From Brachyhypopomus gauderio (Eukaryota; Chordata; Actinopteri; Gymnotiformes; Hypopomidae): DNA of 64,000 nucleotides. Below are positions 22,804 through 33,740 of the stretch, piece after piece. The stretch's first letter is position 1; the number at the start of each line of letters is the position of its first letter. The notes beneath the pieces were generated by a model. That model had not been told where the DNA came from. It saw nothing but the letters and a program-made list of their open reading frames with translations, and did no database searches. Made by a program: the position numbers and the translations under genes. The stretch is taken from NCBI RefSeq assembly GCF_052324685.1, contig NC_135212.1:18261548-18325547 (forward strand), in the 5' to 3' direction.

Positions 22804-23940
22804 CCACACCGTCTGTTCAGTTATCTGGTAGACTAAATGTGGTCCAATCTGCATTTCTATAAGCTACTTTAATCTTTTTAGACAATGTAATAAATGCAAG
22901 AGCATCCCATTCCAGACCTAAGGACGTAATTATTTAGTAAAAAACTAAATATATTTTTATTTCCATATTGCATTGCGTCTCTGTTTGAGCTAAGTAACTT
23001 TAACGTTGTGTTTTTAAAATAGCTACAGATCAGTCACATTTTTGTTAGAACGATGGTGGATATTGCATATTTAGAAACATTGACATTTGTTGATTTAGCT
23101 CATGCCGCGGTTTCATGAATTCAGAAACAGTTTGGACGTCTGGACCGCTGTGATGCTTTTACTGTAAAGCTTTCTGGAAACAGACTACAAAAGAACTTGA
23201 TGTGTTTTCATTTAGGAGTCCATTAGATTAGAATTACTGCCATGAATGCTTTTCTGCGATCATCATTTCAAATACTGAGACGTATCTAAAAACACAAACT
23301 GGGGATGTCACACAGCAGAAATTAATGTTTTCCTTAATTGATTTAGAAAAAGATCATTTGATGAAAGTCGGGAAAATCTAACAGAGGCGTCATTTTGTTG
23401 GTTGTCTCGTCAGTGAATTAGTTAGGTGGTCAGTTTTGAACATTACACCCCACTGTTGCGTTGACGAGTTCAGGGACACTTCATGAGATAAGATAGATCA
23501 CAGTGACGTACATCATTATCACATTATCATTGAGTTAGAAGAATTTCTGATGCTTTTTACTACAATCACTTGGCAAGAAAACACTTAAGAAATGTGTTTA
23601 ATGGTACAATTAGTGAACTTCTGTCAGACAGCAGCACTCAATATGGGAAAGTGCACTGATTAAAAATAAACGCTTTTATGTCCATCAGCCGCAAGAATAG
23701 TGACTCATGTCTCATGTCTCATTGCTTTCTCTTTCAAATGCGCAGAAACTACTTACAATAATAAAGGCATTAGCTGGAATATAACAGTTGTCAGCAAAAC
23801 GTGGTCGTGTAACATTTTTATAATGGACGCCGCTTCTATGGAAATCCAGTAACCCAACCCAACACATGATCATAAATACACACATGCATTGTTTTTGTTA
23901 GCTGGTACTAACTGGCGTTTTCTCTGTAAATTGATTGGAT
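22804..23940. other. Intergenic unique DNA
   Basis: About 1.1 kb of AT-rich unique sequence; nothing coding or repetitive is recognised. Confidence 0.6.
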
Positions 23941-23950
23941 GAGTTGGTGT

Positions 23951-23952
23951 GC

Positions 23953-24049
<97 letters not shown>
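23951..24049. repeat. (GT)n microsatellite
   Basis: About 48 GT units flanked by GTGCGTGC-type variants. Confidence 0.96.
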
Positions 24050-24050
<1 letters not shown>

Positions 24051-24368
24051 ACGTTTGTTGGTGCGTCTGTGTTTTTGTAGTGCATACTGTCCCACAGTCC
24101 AATGCCTTTGAGGATTTATTTGAAGACTCAAATCCCACAGCTTCCTTTATATTAGTAAGGACAACCAATATGAAAAAGACTCTGAAATGTATTTCTGTCC
24201 TTATCCATTATATTTATGTATCTGTATGACATGGTTCTTAACTGAAACTAAATGTGTGTTAGATTGTTCCAATCAGTCTACATCAGCCTGTGTCTGTTAC
24301 CTGTAGATCCTGGAAGACTAATTAAAGACTGGTGCTATGACACTCTTTTTTTTTACTTAAGTCATGTT

Positions 24369-24546
24369 CAGAGGTGTCAACTCCAGGTTCAGAAAGTAAA
24401 AGTCCTCACCAGGATTTTGCTCAAGCTTGCTAGATTTTCTAATTAGTGCAATCCAGGTAAAATTAGTGGAATCAACACAATCCAGGAAGCCTGAGCAAAA
24501 TCCTGGTGAGGACTTTTACTTTCTGAACCTGGAATTGACACCTCTG
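24369..24546. mobile_element. Fold-back MITE with about 60-bp inverted repeats
   Basis: The left arm, starting CAGAGGTGTCAACTCCAGGT at 24369, is repeated in inverse at 24485-24546 (ending CCTGGAATTGACACCTCTG) with only a handful of mismatches over about 62 bases. The two arms enclose roughly 54 bases. The whole 178-bp element can fold into one hairpin. It resembles the Angel-type fold-back MITEs described from fish; that family name is from memory and unchecked. No coding capacity, and no clear target duplication was found. Confidence 0.8.
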
Positions 24547-24705
24547 GCTATGTTAGACCTCACTGCAATCACAAGCTACACTGCAGGAAGTGGAGTGGGG
24601 GACTAACTTTCTTTCCACCGAGCAGAGTTACTGTGGGCCACACTGGGTTAGGTCTATAATAAACTCACAGGAGCACACTGCTCAGAACCATGTGAGAGAT
24701 ACTCA

Positions 24706-24825
<120 letters not shown>

Positions 24826-24919
24826 ATGAGCTATCTTCAGACATGTCATCTGCTGCAAAGCCTCATCTCCCACCTGTCGGAATATGGAGTGCTGTACACT
24901 GGACACACTCCAGAGCTCG

Positions 24920-24923
<4 letters not shown>

Positions 24924-24968
<45 letters not shown>

Positions 24969-24991
24969 ACATATGCGCAGACATACACACA

Positions 24992-25033
<42 letters not shown>
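24924..25033. repeat. (CA)n microsatellite, two runs
   Basis: CA runs at about 24924-24960 and 24992-25033 with ATATGCGCAGACATAC between them. Confidence 0.95.
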
Positions 25034-25036
<3 letters not shown>

Positions 25037-25655
25037 TGCATGCAGAACATGTCAGTTCCTTCACACATTCATATTCCAGCTTCACTGTTATCCAAGGCGG
25101 AAGTAGAGAAATGCGACTGATATCCGTTTCCCAACAACATACGTGCATACACAGTCTTCTGTTTCAGTACATGTTCACTGTACACTGTCAGATCATCCTT
25201 ACTAAATGTTCATCATCAAGTGGACAGTTTGTGCAACTAAAGCGCTGAAAACATATTTCAGTTAGGCTCAGTTAGGCTCTTATACGGTTGCACACATGTG
25301 CAGAAATAGAGAGATAGAATTAGGCGGTCATGTTAATGACCCCGTTAAAGACCCAGCAGAGTGGAGACCCACTTGTTGATTCCAAACATGGTGACACTTG
25401 ATCCAAAGACCGTAACCCATATACACTTGCAGATTCCAGTGTGTGATAAATGGTTGTTGTCTGGTAGCTATTATGATCTCTCACTTTCCAGGGGCAGAGA
25501 GTCAATCGTGTTCACACGCACCAGTACATATAACAAGTCTATGACAGGAGAAATGAAACCTGCGATGATAGATTAATAGTACTGTTATAATAATAAGTCA
25601 GTGACGCAGGTGGACATGTAGTAAGGGTGGCCAATAGTCATATGGTATTCTTGTG
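25034..25655. other. Intergenic unique DNA
   Basis: No gene or repeat recognised apart from a short tandem GTTAGGCTCA near 25.26 kb. Confidence 0.55.
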
Positions 25656-25659
25656 TTTT

Positions 25660-25910
25660 GGCCAACGTGGTGGGTCGCTGGTTAGCGTGTTTGTTTCTCC
25701 ACAATTGAATATTGGGTTCAAATCCCTATCTGGGAGGAGATTGAATGTTCTCACTTTGTTTGTGTGGGTTTCCGACAGATTCTCTGGTTTCCTCTCAAAG
25801 ATGTGGAGGTTAGATAAATTGACTGCCATTTTAAGATACTGTATTAATAATTTTCTAGGTGTGTCTGTGCATGTTTAATAAACAGTTTAATAAAGAGTTT
25901 GTGTGAATGG
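25660..25910 (+). mobile_element. V-SINE (DANA/HE1-like) element, diverged
   Basis: The head is tRNA-like, with box A-like CGCTGGTTAGCGTG (about 25676-25689) and box B GGGTTCAAATCCC (about 25714-25726). After it comes the conserved V-SINE core: TGAATGTTCTCACTTTGTTT, GTGTGGGTTTCC, CTGGTTTCCTC, AAGATGTGGAGGTTAGATAA and ATTGACTGCC. This matches the vertebrate V-SINE core (GTGGGTTTCC...GGTTTCCTCCC...AAAGACATGCAGGTTAGG) with scattered substitutions, so the insertion is old. The 3' boundary is uncertain. Confidence 0.75.
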
Positions 25911-25913
25911 TTT

Positions 25914-26755
25914 ATGTGAGTGTATCTGCATTCCCAGTGATGGATGGGTGTGTCCTGGGTGGTGTCCTCTCTCTCCTCTCTGTGTCTGTATGTCCAGTGG
26001 TGGATGGGTGTGTCCTGGGTGGTGTCCTCTCTCTCCTCCCTGTGTCTGTATGTCCAGTGATGGATGAGTGTGTCCTGGGTGGTGTCCTCTCTCTCCTCCC
26101 TGTGTGTGTATGTCCAGTGATGGATGAGTGTGTCCTGGGTGGTGTCCTCTCTCTCCTCCCTGTGTCTGTATGTCCAGTTGTGGATGAGTGTGTCCTGGGT
26201 GTGTCCTCTCTCTCCTCCCTGTGTCTGTATGTCCAGTGGTGTATGGTGCTCTGTCCTGGATGGTGTCCTCTCTCTCCTCCCTATGTCTGTATGTCCAGTG
26301 GTGGATGGGTGTGTCCTGGGTGGTGTCCTCTCTCTCCTCTCTGTGTCTGTATGTCCAGTGGTGGATGGGTGTGTCCTGGGTGGTGTCCTCTCTCTCCTCC
26401 CTGTGTCTGTATGTCCAGTGATGGATGAGTGTGTCCTGGGTGGTGTCCTCTCTCTCCTCCCTGTGTGTGTATGTCCAGTGATGGATGAGTGTGTCCTGGG
26501 TGTGTCCTCTCTCTCCTCCCTGTGTCTGTATGTCCAGTGGTGGATGGTGCTCTGTCCTGGGTGGTGTCCTCTCTCTCCTCCCTGTGTCTGTATGTCCAGT
26601 GATGGATGAGTGTGTCCTGGGTGGTGTCCTCTCTCTCCTCCCTGTGTCTGTATGTCCAGTGATGGATGAGTGTGTCCTGGGTGGTGTCCTCTCTCTCCTC
26701 CCTGTGTCTGTATGTCCAGTGGTGGATGGGTGTGTCCTGGGTGGTGTCCTCTCCC
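25914..26755. repeat. 60-bp minisatellite, about 14 copies
   Basis: The unit is TGTGTCTGTATGTCCAGTGG, TGGATGGGTGTGTCCTGGGT, GGTGTCCTCTCTCTCCTCCC. A shortened pair of units (GTGTCCTGGGTGTGTCCTCT followed by a GGTGCTCTGTCC variant) recurs near 26.2 and 26.5 kb, showing that blocks of about five units were duplicated together. The 321-codon minus-strand frame across it is a repeat translation. Confidence 0.96.
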
Positions 26756-27679
26756 CCTCTACACCTGGTTCAGTCTCCCAGGGGGCGGAGGTTTCAGGTT
26801 CAGGTGATGGAGGTTCAGAATATGCTATTTGGAAGCTGCTTCTAGCTGGCATGTGATTGGATGTAAAAAGGTTCTGTCTATGTTCACTGTAAAGTTATGT
26901 TGGGTATCAAGAAAGGCACTATATGAGTGTATAATTCATATCTACATTTTTGCCCCAGTACACTTTTCTGAGTATATCATGGATATCGTCGATACTTCTA
27001 GAACTCTGAGCAACTGCATGTTTCATCAATAATTAAACACCCAGTGGTGTCAAGCTGTCAATATCAAACTACAGTATAGTACCAGGTATTTGTGACAGGA
27101 TGTTAATTACTTGGTCTTACTGTCTGATTACTTTGATGGTTCATGGTCGATTTGTTAGTACATGTGAGATAAGCTATATATTGTGATCTATGTTGTAAAA
27201 AAAAGTATTTTATTTTTACTTGCCCCAAGTTGTGATAATCTCAATAGTCTCCACAGATGTGAAGATGTATTGTAAATTCTGTTGTACTTATGTAATTTTA
27301 GTCTGGGAGTCAGCTGGCATGGAACGACCTGATACATGTGCTGCTTATTCCAGCATTTGTGCCAATTACATAATTACATAATGTGGTGGTATTTGTTTAG
27401 ATTCTTAATTTTATTGTTACATTGCCTACAGTACAGTGGTCTACCTCCAGTGTTGTCTACTCTGTTCAGATATGGGATTTTTATTAATTTTCTACATACG
27501 ATAACTAAAAAAACTGTGTGTGGGGGGGCGTAGGGAGTTGTGGGGGTGTGGGGGGCGTGTGTGGGGGCGTGTGAGGGCGTGTGCAAGCGGCCATTAGGCT
27601 ACACTGGACAGCACAGTCGTTCAGGTGTGTAAGACACCATCACAGCAGTGGACTGGCAGAATGTCACCACTGGAAAAAG

Positions 27680-28050
27680 TAGGACATCCTTCATTGAGGA
27701 CATGAAGTAAGACATATTTCAATTAGGACTTGAAGTAGGACATCCTTCAGTGAGGACATGAAGTAAGACATATTTCAATTAGGACTTGAAGTAGGACATC
27801 CTTCAGTGAGGACTTCAATTAGGACTTGAATTAAAATGATACAATATATATGAGAGATATACTTCAGTGAGGACATGGAGTGATATAGATTTCAGTGAGG
27901 ACCTGAATTAAGATGTATTTCAGTGAGGACATGGAGTGTGATATACCTCAGTGAGGACATGGAGTGTGATATATTTCAGTGAGAACATGGAGTGAGATAT
28001 ACCTCAGTGAGGACATGGAGTGTGATATATTTCAGTGAGGACATGGTGAA
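27680..28050. repeat. Degenerate TTCAGTGAGGACATGGAGTG tandem repeat
   Basis: Units of about 27-40 bases built on TTCAGTGAGGACATGRAGT, followed by GTGATATA or AAGACATA. Clearly tandem but well diverged. Confidence 0.85.
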
Positions 28051-28905
28051 TACCATGAGAATAGCAGGAGGGAAAAGCATCCTCTGATGACACACATGCT
28101 GATTACATAAGCACCCCCTCACTTTCCCGGTCCAGTTTCCACACATCAGTAGTCAGCATCTGACCAGTGCCTGTTGGCTGGATATCTGTGGATGGCAGAC
28201 TGCTCTCGAAGCGGCAGTGAAACTGTAAAGGCTAAAAACTCCAGCAACATTGCTGTGCCTCACACTCTTGTACCTGGGCAACACTTACTACCATCAGTAC
28301 CAGTGTCACTACTCTACTGAGAATCAGTTGCTTCTAAATAATCTATGCAGTAAACATGAAGTCACTGATCAATAATGAATGAGGAAATGGTGTGATACAG
28401 TTTGAACTGTACACATGTGTACCTGTTAGTGCATCTAATACATTTGCATCTAATACATTTGCAAAACAGGAAACCTGTCTGGATGGTATTAAAAATAGAT
28501 TAGGATATCATCATACTAAAACTCATTCATAATCTCATGATCACACATGGCAGTGTTGTCTTTTTTAGGCAGCTGTTTTAATTTAAGAGGGTCAGGGTTA
28601 GTGTAAGCCCTGAATGAACATGACGATGAATGCACTGGCTTAGTTTATGTATCACTGCCCAAAGTTTTTCTTAAATTCTGAAAAAAAAATATGTCTTGAT
28701 GTTAACAATCCTGTGTCCTAGTAGTCGTGTTTACAGTTTGTTCTTTCCCCTCTCCTCTTTTCCTCTTCCTGTTTGTGAACTTTGAACTATACAGCAAGCA
28801 GCGGACACAAGGAAGGACACAAGCGGACACAAGCGGGTGCCTGGGAGTTTAGGATTTGACTTCTAAGTTAGAAATTGTGGTTCTTAAAAATGCAGATGTT
28901 ACTGT

Positions 28906-28921
28906 AGTGCCATCTAGTGGT
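28906..28921 (-). promoter_or_regulatory. CTCF-like motif upstream of P2RY6
   Basis: On the minus strand the sequence reads ACCACTAGATGGCACT, a close match to the CTCF core. It points away from P2RY6, opposite to the motif at 32907. Motif match only. Confidence 0.5.
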
Positions 28922-29168
28922 AGGTCTACACATTAGCCCACATTAGCTCTCTCTTAACTCCTATGAAAAGATATTATCTTTATATTTTCTTCTGTTATTT
29001 TTTGAATATGTATTTTGACCTCTATTAAAATGTCCTCTCTGAGCACGCTCTGATTCCTGTTTGGGCCTCAGGCCTCCATTATATAATTAGGCTGTGGTCA
29101 TTACAGGAAGCAATCAAGATCCCCTACACTTCCCTGCACACTTTGCATATTTCCTCTCTCTCTCCCTC

Positions 29169-29203
<35 letters not shown>

Positions 29204-29284
29204 GAAATCAAAAGTGCATTTCCTGAAGAAAATGCATTGATGCATTGTACAGATTGTGACTTTGTGGTTGCCACGATATACCAA

Positions 29285-29650
29285 ATGGTTGCTATGTTTT
29301 TGCTATGATTGCTAACTATTGGTTACCTTTTTTGTTGCTAATGGATTTCTGTGGTATCCCTAGTAGTTGCTATGGAGTTCCAGGTGGTTGCTGTAGCATT
29401 ACAGGTGGTCTTGCTAGGTGGTTACTATGGTATACCAGGTGACAACTATGCCATAATAGATTCCCATGGATTGGAGGTCCCTCGTGATTATTAAGCTGTT
29501 AATACATGATTGCAAGCCAGTTACTATGATATCCTAGATTATATTCCAGGTTGTTGCAAAGGGTTTGCGATGGTATCCCAGGTGGTTGATAGAGTGTTGC
29601 TATTGCAGATGACTGCGATTGCTAAGAGACGCTGATGGTCTTTTGGGCTG
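29285..29650. repeat. Degenerate GGTTGCTATGGTATCCCAGG repeats
   Basis: Many imperfect copies of GTTGCTATGG, TATCCCAGGTGGTTG and similar words. They are too diverged to define a clean unit. Confidence 0.55.
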
Positions 29651-29919
29651 TCTTTGCTAGTCTCTGCAGGGCGTTGTGGTTGGAGATGGAGCAGTTAAAG
29701 GTCGCACTCTACTGTCCCCTTGTGGTACATGGTTATGGGGACTGGCTTTCTTCAGTCGCTGCTGGACATTCTTGGCTATGGAGCCCGAATTGAGAATCCA
29801 GGTGAGATTCTCTGCTAGGTGGACACCATGTAGCATGGTGGTTGTTACAATGTCTGCGAAGAAGCTCTTGATGTTGACTGGAGAGTGATCATCATGTGCT
29901 TTGCTGGCCCTTATGAACA

Positions 29920-30308
29920 TACTCTCCACCACGTACTCTCCACCACATACTCTCCACCACATACTCTCCACCACATACTCTCCACCACGTACTCTCCACC
30001 ACGTACTCTCCACCACATACTCTCCACCACGTACTCTCCACCACGTACTCTCCACCACGTACTCTCCACCACATACTCTCCACCACGTACTCTCCACCAC
30101 GTACTCTCCACCACATACTCTCCACCACATACTCTCCACCACGTACTCTCCACCACGTACTCTCCACCACGTACTCTCCACCACGTACTCTCCACCACAT
30201 ACTCTCCACCACATACTCTCCACCACGTACTCTCCACCACGTACTCTCCACCACGTACTCTCCACCACATACTCTCCACCACATACTCTCCACCACATAC
30301 TCTCCACC
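29920..30308. repeat. 14-bp minisatellite, about 27 copies
   Basis: The unit is GTACTCTCCACCAC, with GTAC or ATAC as the only common variant. The unit length makes several frames open on both strands (about 130-220 codons); none is a gene. Confidence 0.96.
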
Positions 30309-31382
30309 ATCTCCATTGTTCCATGTTCAGATGTTTGCCTTTGCTCCGCTCCATCGTCTGCTGTTCCATGATGGGACCCACCACGGTCATGTCATCATCA
30401 AACCTGCTCATGTGTTGTGGGCTAGCAGAGTGAACAACGTTGGACCCAACACACAGCCCCAGGGCTCAGTGGTACTAGAGACGTTGCTCTCTGACTGGGC
30501 TCTCCCAGTGTCAGGGAGTCCAGGAGAACCCAGTCAGATAGGGGACAATAGGAGAACTGTGGGGGCCCAGGGAGCGGGGTGTGGGGGACGTAGGGACAGT
30601 TGGTACCACTGAGGGACGTGTAGATGTCTGTGAGATATTCTGCAGGTGGTCTGCACATCCTCTGATCTCTAAGAACGTTGTTTATTGCAGCGATACATAG
30701 ACGATGCTGTGTGCTAGTGTGTATGGAACATTCCACCTTTCATTTCCTATGAGTAAAAGAAAACTGGATTACAAACGGTTGCTTCTCAGAAACCAAAAAC
30801 ACCAATAATGTTAGTATTATTAAAGATCAACACAATTCATCCCATTCTCTTAAAATTAATTGTTACAAACATGTTTACCACATTAAACTTTATTCCAGTG
30901 CTCCAAGAGTCTGGAAACCAAACCTTTCATAAAATGCATACTGTAGCAGCACTTAGTGACATGTATGCTCGCAACATTGGGCTGTGGGCTGACACATTTA
31001 AGATCACATTTAGAATGCTAAATGCCTCAATAATGTATTATATTTATAACAATAATTATACCTGGAGTAATTAGCAAATCCAAACGGTTGAAGCAAAAAT
31101 CTTTCTAAACCATGCGCAACCTTTAATGTATTCTACCTTTCTACCTTTCTGTTGGAATGCAACGCAATACTCTGCTGTGATGTCAGGCATTGACTAAACA
31201 CGCAGCAGCAATTAGGGTGTGTTTGGCTGGCTTCAGGTGTGATTAGCGTGATTCATGTATGCAACCACCAGTGCTCTCGGTGTGTCTGCCAAACATGATT
31301 TACCCTACAGGCTTCATGCATTAGCTAACAGCACTTTGACTCCAAAGAAAATCCCTTTCTTCTTTTCTCCTCTCTCCATCAG
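30309..31382. other. 5' flank of P2RY6
   Basis: About 1.1 kb of mostly AT-rich unique DNA. The last 50 bases are pyrimidine-rich (CCCTTTCTTCTTTTCTCCTC) and end in CATCAG, so an intron in the P2RY6 5' UTR is likely to end here. The upstream non-coding exon was not identified. Confidence 0.5.
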
Positions 31383-31402
31383 AATGTGAAGTGGGGGGTC
31401 TG

Positions 31403-32368
31403 ATGGATAACAGCTCCTCTCCCGTCGTGCTGCCCAACTGCACCTACAAAGAGGACTTCAAACGCTACCTCCTCCCCGCCGTCTACAGCGTGGTCTTAAT
31501 CCTGGGCCTCCCGCTCAACGCAGCCGTCATCCTGCGCATCTGGGCTTCTCGTCGGGTTCTGACCCGCAGCACCATCTACATGCTGAACCTGGCCGTGGCC
31601 GACTTCCTCTACGTCTGCTCCCTGCCCCTCCTCATCTTCAACTACGCCAAGGAGGACTACTGGCCGTTCGGCGAGTTCGCCTGCCGCGCCGTCCGCTTCC
31701 AGTTCTACAGCAACCTTCACTGCAGCATCCTCTTCCTCACGTGCATCAGCGTCCAGCGCTACCTGGGCATCTGCCACCCGATGGCGCTCTGGCCCAAGCG
31801 GGGTGGGCGTCGGCTGGCGTGGGTGGTGTGCGGCTGCGTGTGGCTGGCCGTGGCGCTGCTGTGCGCCCCCACCTTCGAGTTCGCCGCCACGGGAACGCAG
31901 CGCAACCGTACGGTGTGCTACGACCTGAGCACGCCGGAGCGCTCGCCGGAGTACTTTCCCTACGGCATCGCGCTCACCTGCCTGGGCTTCGTGTTGCCCT
32001 TCCTGGCCATCGTGGGCCTGTACCTCAGCATGGCGCGCGAGCTGTGCCGGCCCGCGGGGGCACGCGGCGAGGTGGCCGAGCGGCACCGGAGCAAAGCGGT
32101 GCGCATGATCGCCATCGTGGTGCTGGTGTTCGCCGTCAGCTTCCTCCCGTTCCATGTGACCAAGACGTTGTACCTGCTGGTGCGCACCAGGCCGGACGCG
32201 CCCTGCCAGCTACGGAACTTCCTGTCGGTGGTGTACAAGAGCACGAGGCCGTTCGCCAGTATGAACAGCGTGCTGGACCCTGTCCTGTTCTACTTCACGC
32301 AGGCCAAGTTCAGGCGTGGCACACGCAGCTTTCTGCTCAGGATCACGGGCCGGGACAAACACCCCTGA
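31403..32368 (+). CDS. p2ry6: P2RY6, pyrimidinergic (UDP) G protein-coupled receptor
   Basis: Intact single-exon receptor of 321 residues (human P2RY6 has 328). I chose the ATG at 31403 (MDNSSSPVV), 22 bases after a probable acceptor (CCATCAG at 31376-31382); the frame extends upstream only through non-ATG codons. An N-terminal glycosylation site is at N12. Seven hydrophobic segments lie at roughly 22-46, 56-78, 92-115, 136-156, 186-208, 234-256 and 280-300. TM3 ends in QRYLGICHP (in place of DRY), the second loop has TGTQRNRTVCYDLS, TM6 has FLPFHVTK, and TM7 has RPFASMNSVLDPVLFYF. All are hallmarks of P2RY6; the human protein reads TGIQRNRTVCYDLSPP at the loop. The family responds to UDP and couples to Gq at the plasma membrane. 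Third-position GC is very high compared with the AT-rich flanks. Confidence 0.94.
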   Translation: MDNSSSPVVLPNCTYKEDFKRYLLPAVYSVVLILGLPLNAAVILRIWASRRVLTRSTIYMLNLAVADFLYVCSLPLLIFNYAKEDYWPFGEFACRAVRFQFYSNLHCSILFLTCISVQRYLGICHPMALWPKRGGRRLAWVVCGCVWLAVALLCAPTFEFAATGTQRNRTVCYDLSTPERSPEYFPYGIALTCLGFVLPFLAIVGLYLSMARELCRPAGARGEVAERHRSKAVRMIAIVVLVFAVSFLPFHVTKTLYLLVRTRPDAPCQLRNFLSVVYKSTRPFASMNSVLDPVLFYFTQAKFRRGTRSFLLRITGRDKHP

Positions 32369-32505
32369 GACTACGGCTCTGAGACTAGGGCCCCTGAGAC
32401 TAGGGCTCCTGAACTAGGGACCCTGAGACTATGGCCCCTGAGACTATGCACCCTGTGACTACGGCTCTGAGACTAGGGCCCCTGAAACTAGAGTCCCCTG
32501 AGCTT
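32366..32505 (+). repeat. 15-bp tandem repeat starting at the P2RY6 stop codon
   Basis: Imperfect units of CTGAGACTAGGGCCC (variants with ATGGCCC, ACGGCTC, or shortened) begin inside the stop codon and fill the start of the 3' UTR. Confidence 0.85.
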
Positions 32506-33740
32506 GCACAGGGCCAAAGCACTACCCATATTTCACTGAAACTTATTCAGAGGGGGGATCCTTGCAATAATTAACATAATGCACCTTTCTCAGACTGTGG
32601 TTTTATAGAAACTGTCAGAAACAAACAAAGGCTATGGCAATAAGTAACACGAACACGTTGGCAGGGGGCTAGTTTCAGATGTCTCTTGCTCGTGTGGAGT
32701 GGTCTTAGCTTGGGGTTCCATAGCTTTGCTTACACTTAAATGTATGAATGTATGGATATCATTACTGAGTAAAGATGTATATGAAGGTACTGTGTGGATA
32801 CGCGCTACCATCTCTGAGATACATCACAGTTAAACTCAGTATAGAGAAGCATTGGCAGACAGGACGCTTGACTGAAGAACGCTTGTCTGTTTTATGACCG
32901 GTTTCAGCCACTAGATGGCGCAGCTTACTAGGTAAGCTGTCCTTGTGGCAGCGCAGCTGTTACTTCCCGGTCCAGAAAAGAGTGGCTAGCTACTTCCTGC
33001 TCACACCCATTTAAAGGGCAAGTATTCTAGTCACCACAGAAGTGGCTTCCCAGGCTCCGTTTAAGAGCGGTATTTATATCATGAGAAAATACAACTGCAT
33101 GGATGAAGTTGCCACCAGTATGCAAATTGTACAGGGAGATGCAAACCAAATGTCTAACTTTGTGTCCACAAATACATAATACATTAATGTTTAATGTGAA
33201 CGTCAGAAATTGCACTTTGTTTTGCACACAAGTATGATGCACCCTTGACTGAAGATTTGATTGTTTGTATGATAACTAATGTGCATGTCATTAAACAGAA
33301 ATATGTTCGTCTAAACAGCACCTAGCCTAACAGAAGTAAACCCAGTTTCACTTGTCTTTCCTTTTAGTGAAACGTAAGCCGTCACAAAGCTGCATTGGTG
33401 AAGTCAGACATTATGCTCCTGTTAGACTAGTAAACCTTTAAATGTGTGTATGGGAACTTTGTGGCTCTTGAAGTAATATGTAGAGCAGAGAGTATACAGC
33501 GTAATGTAGCGTCTAAGTGCTGCTCCATCTGAGCACCAAATTTATTCTGACATTTGGACATTTTATTTCTCAACCTGCAGGAATGTGACATTTACATGTA
33601 AAGCGGATCCGTGTTTGCTCTTGCAACGTTGTGAAGGTGTAAAGGTTACAAAGTGTGTATGTGTGTGTGTGGGGGGGGGACAATAAATGTGAATATCATA
33701 TAGAACTAGAAGAATGTGTCTATTATCTGAAATAAAACAT
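32506..33740 (+). other. p2ry6: Probable P2RY6 3' UTR and flank
   Basis: Unique DNA with AATAAA signals at 33682 and 33731. No further coding sequence is seen. A CTCF-like motif lies at 32907. The transcript end is not determinable here. Confidence 0.4.
32907..32924 (+). promoter_or_regulatory. CTCF-like motif downstream of P2RY6
   Basis: GCCACTAGATGGCGCAGC matches the CTCF consensus core (CCASYAGRKGGCRS) at essentially every position, in forward orientation. This is the best such match noticed in the window. Binding is not shown. Confidence 0.6.

Larger units (their letters stand above)
26756..29914. other. Intergenic DNA
   Basis: No recognised exon. Contains a GTGGGGGCGTGTG-rich patch (about 27520-27590), a degenerate tandem repeat at 27.68-28.05 kb, a CTCF-like motif at 28.91 kb, a CA run near 29.17 kb, and degenerate GGTTGCTATGGTAT-type repeats at about 29.28-29.65 kb. 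Confidence 0.55.

Noticed and set aside
25887..26852. Minus-strand 321-codon frame
   Set aside because: Translation of the 60-bp minisatellite; no recognisable domain.
29657..30433. Overlapping frames of 130-220 codons on both strands
   Set aside because: Products of the 14-bp minisatellite.
31391..31402. Earlier start for P2RY6 at 31391
   Set aside because: The codon is GTG; the first ATG in frame is 31403 and gives an N-terminus of the usual P2RY6 length.
31496..32155. Antisense 219-codon frame over P2RY6
   Set aside because: A shadow of the GC-rich receptor coding sequence; no hydrophobic or domain pattern.
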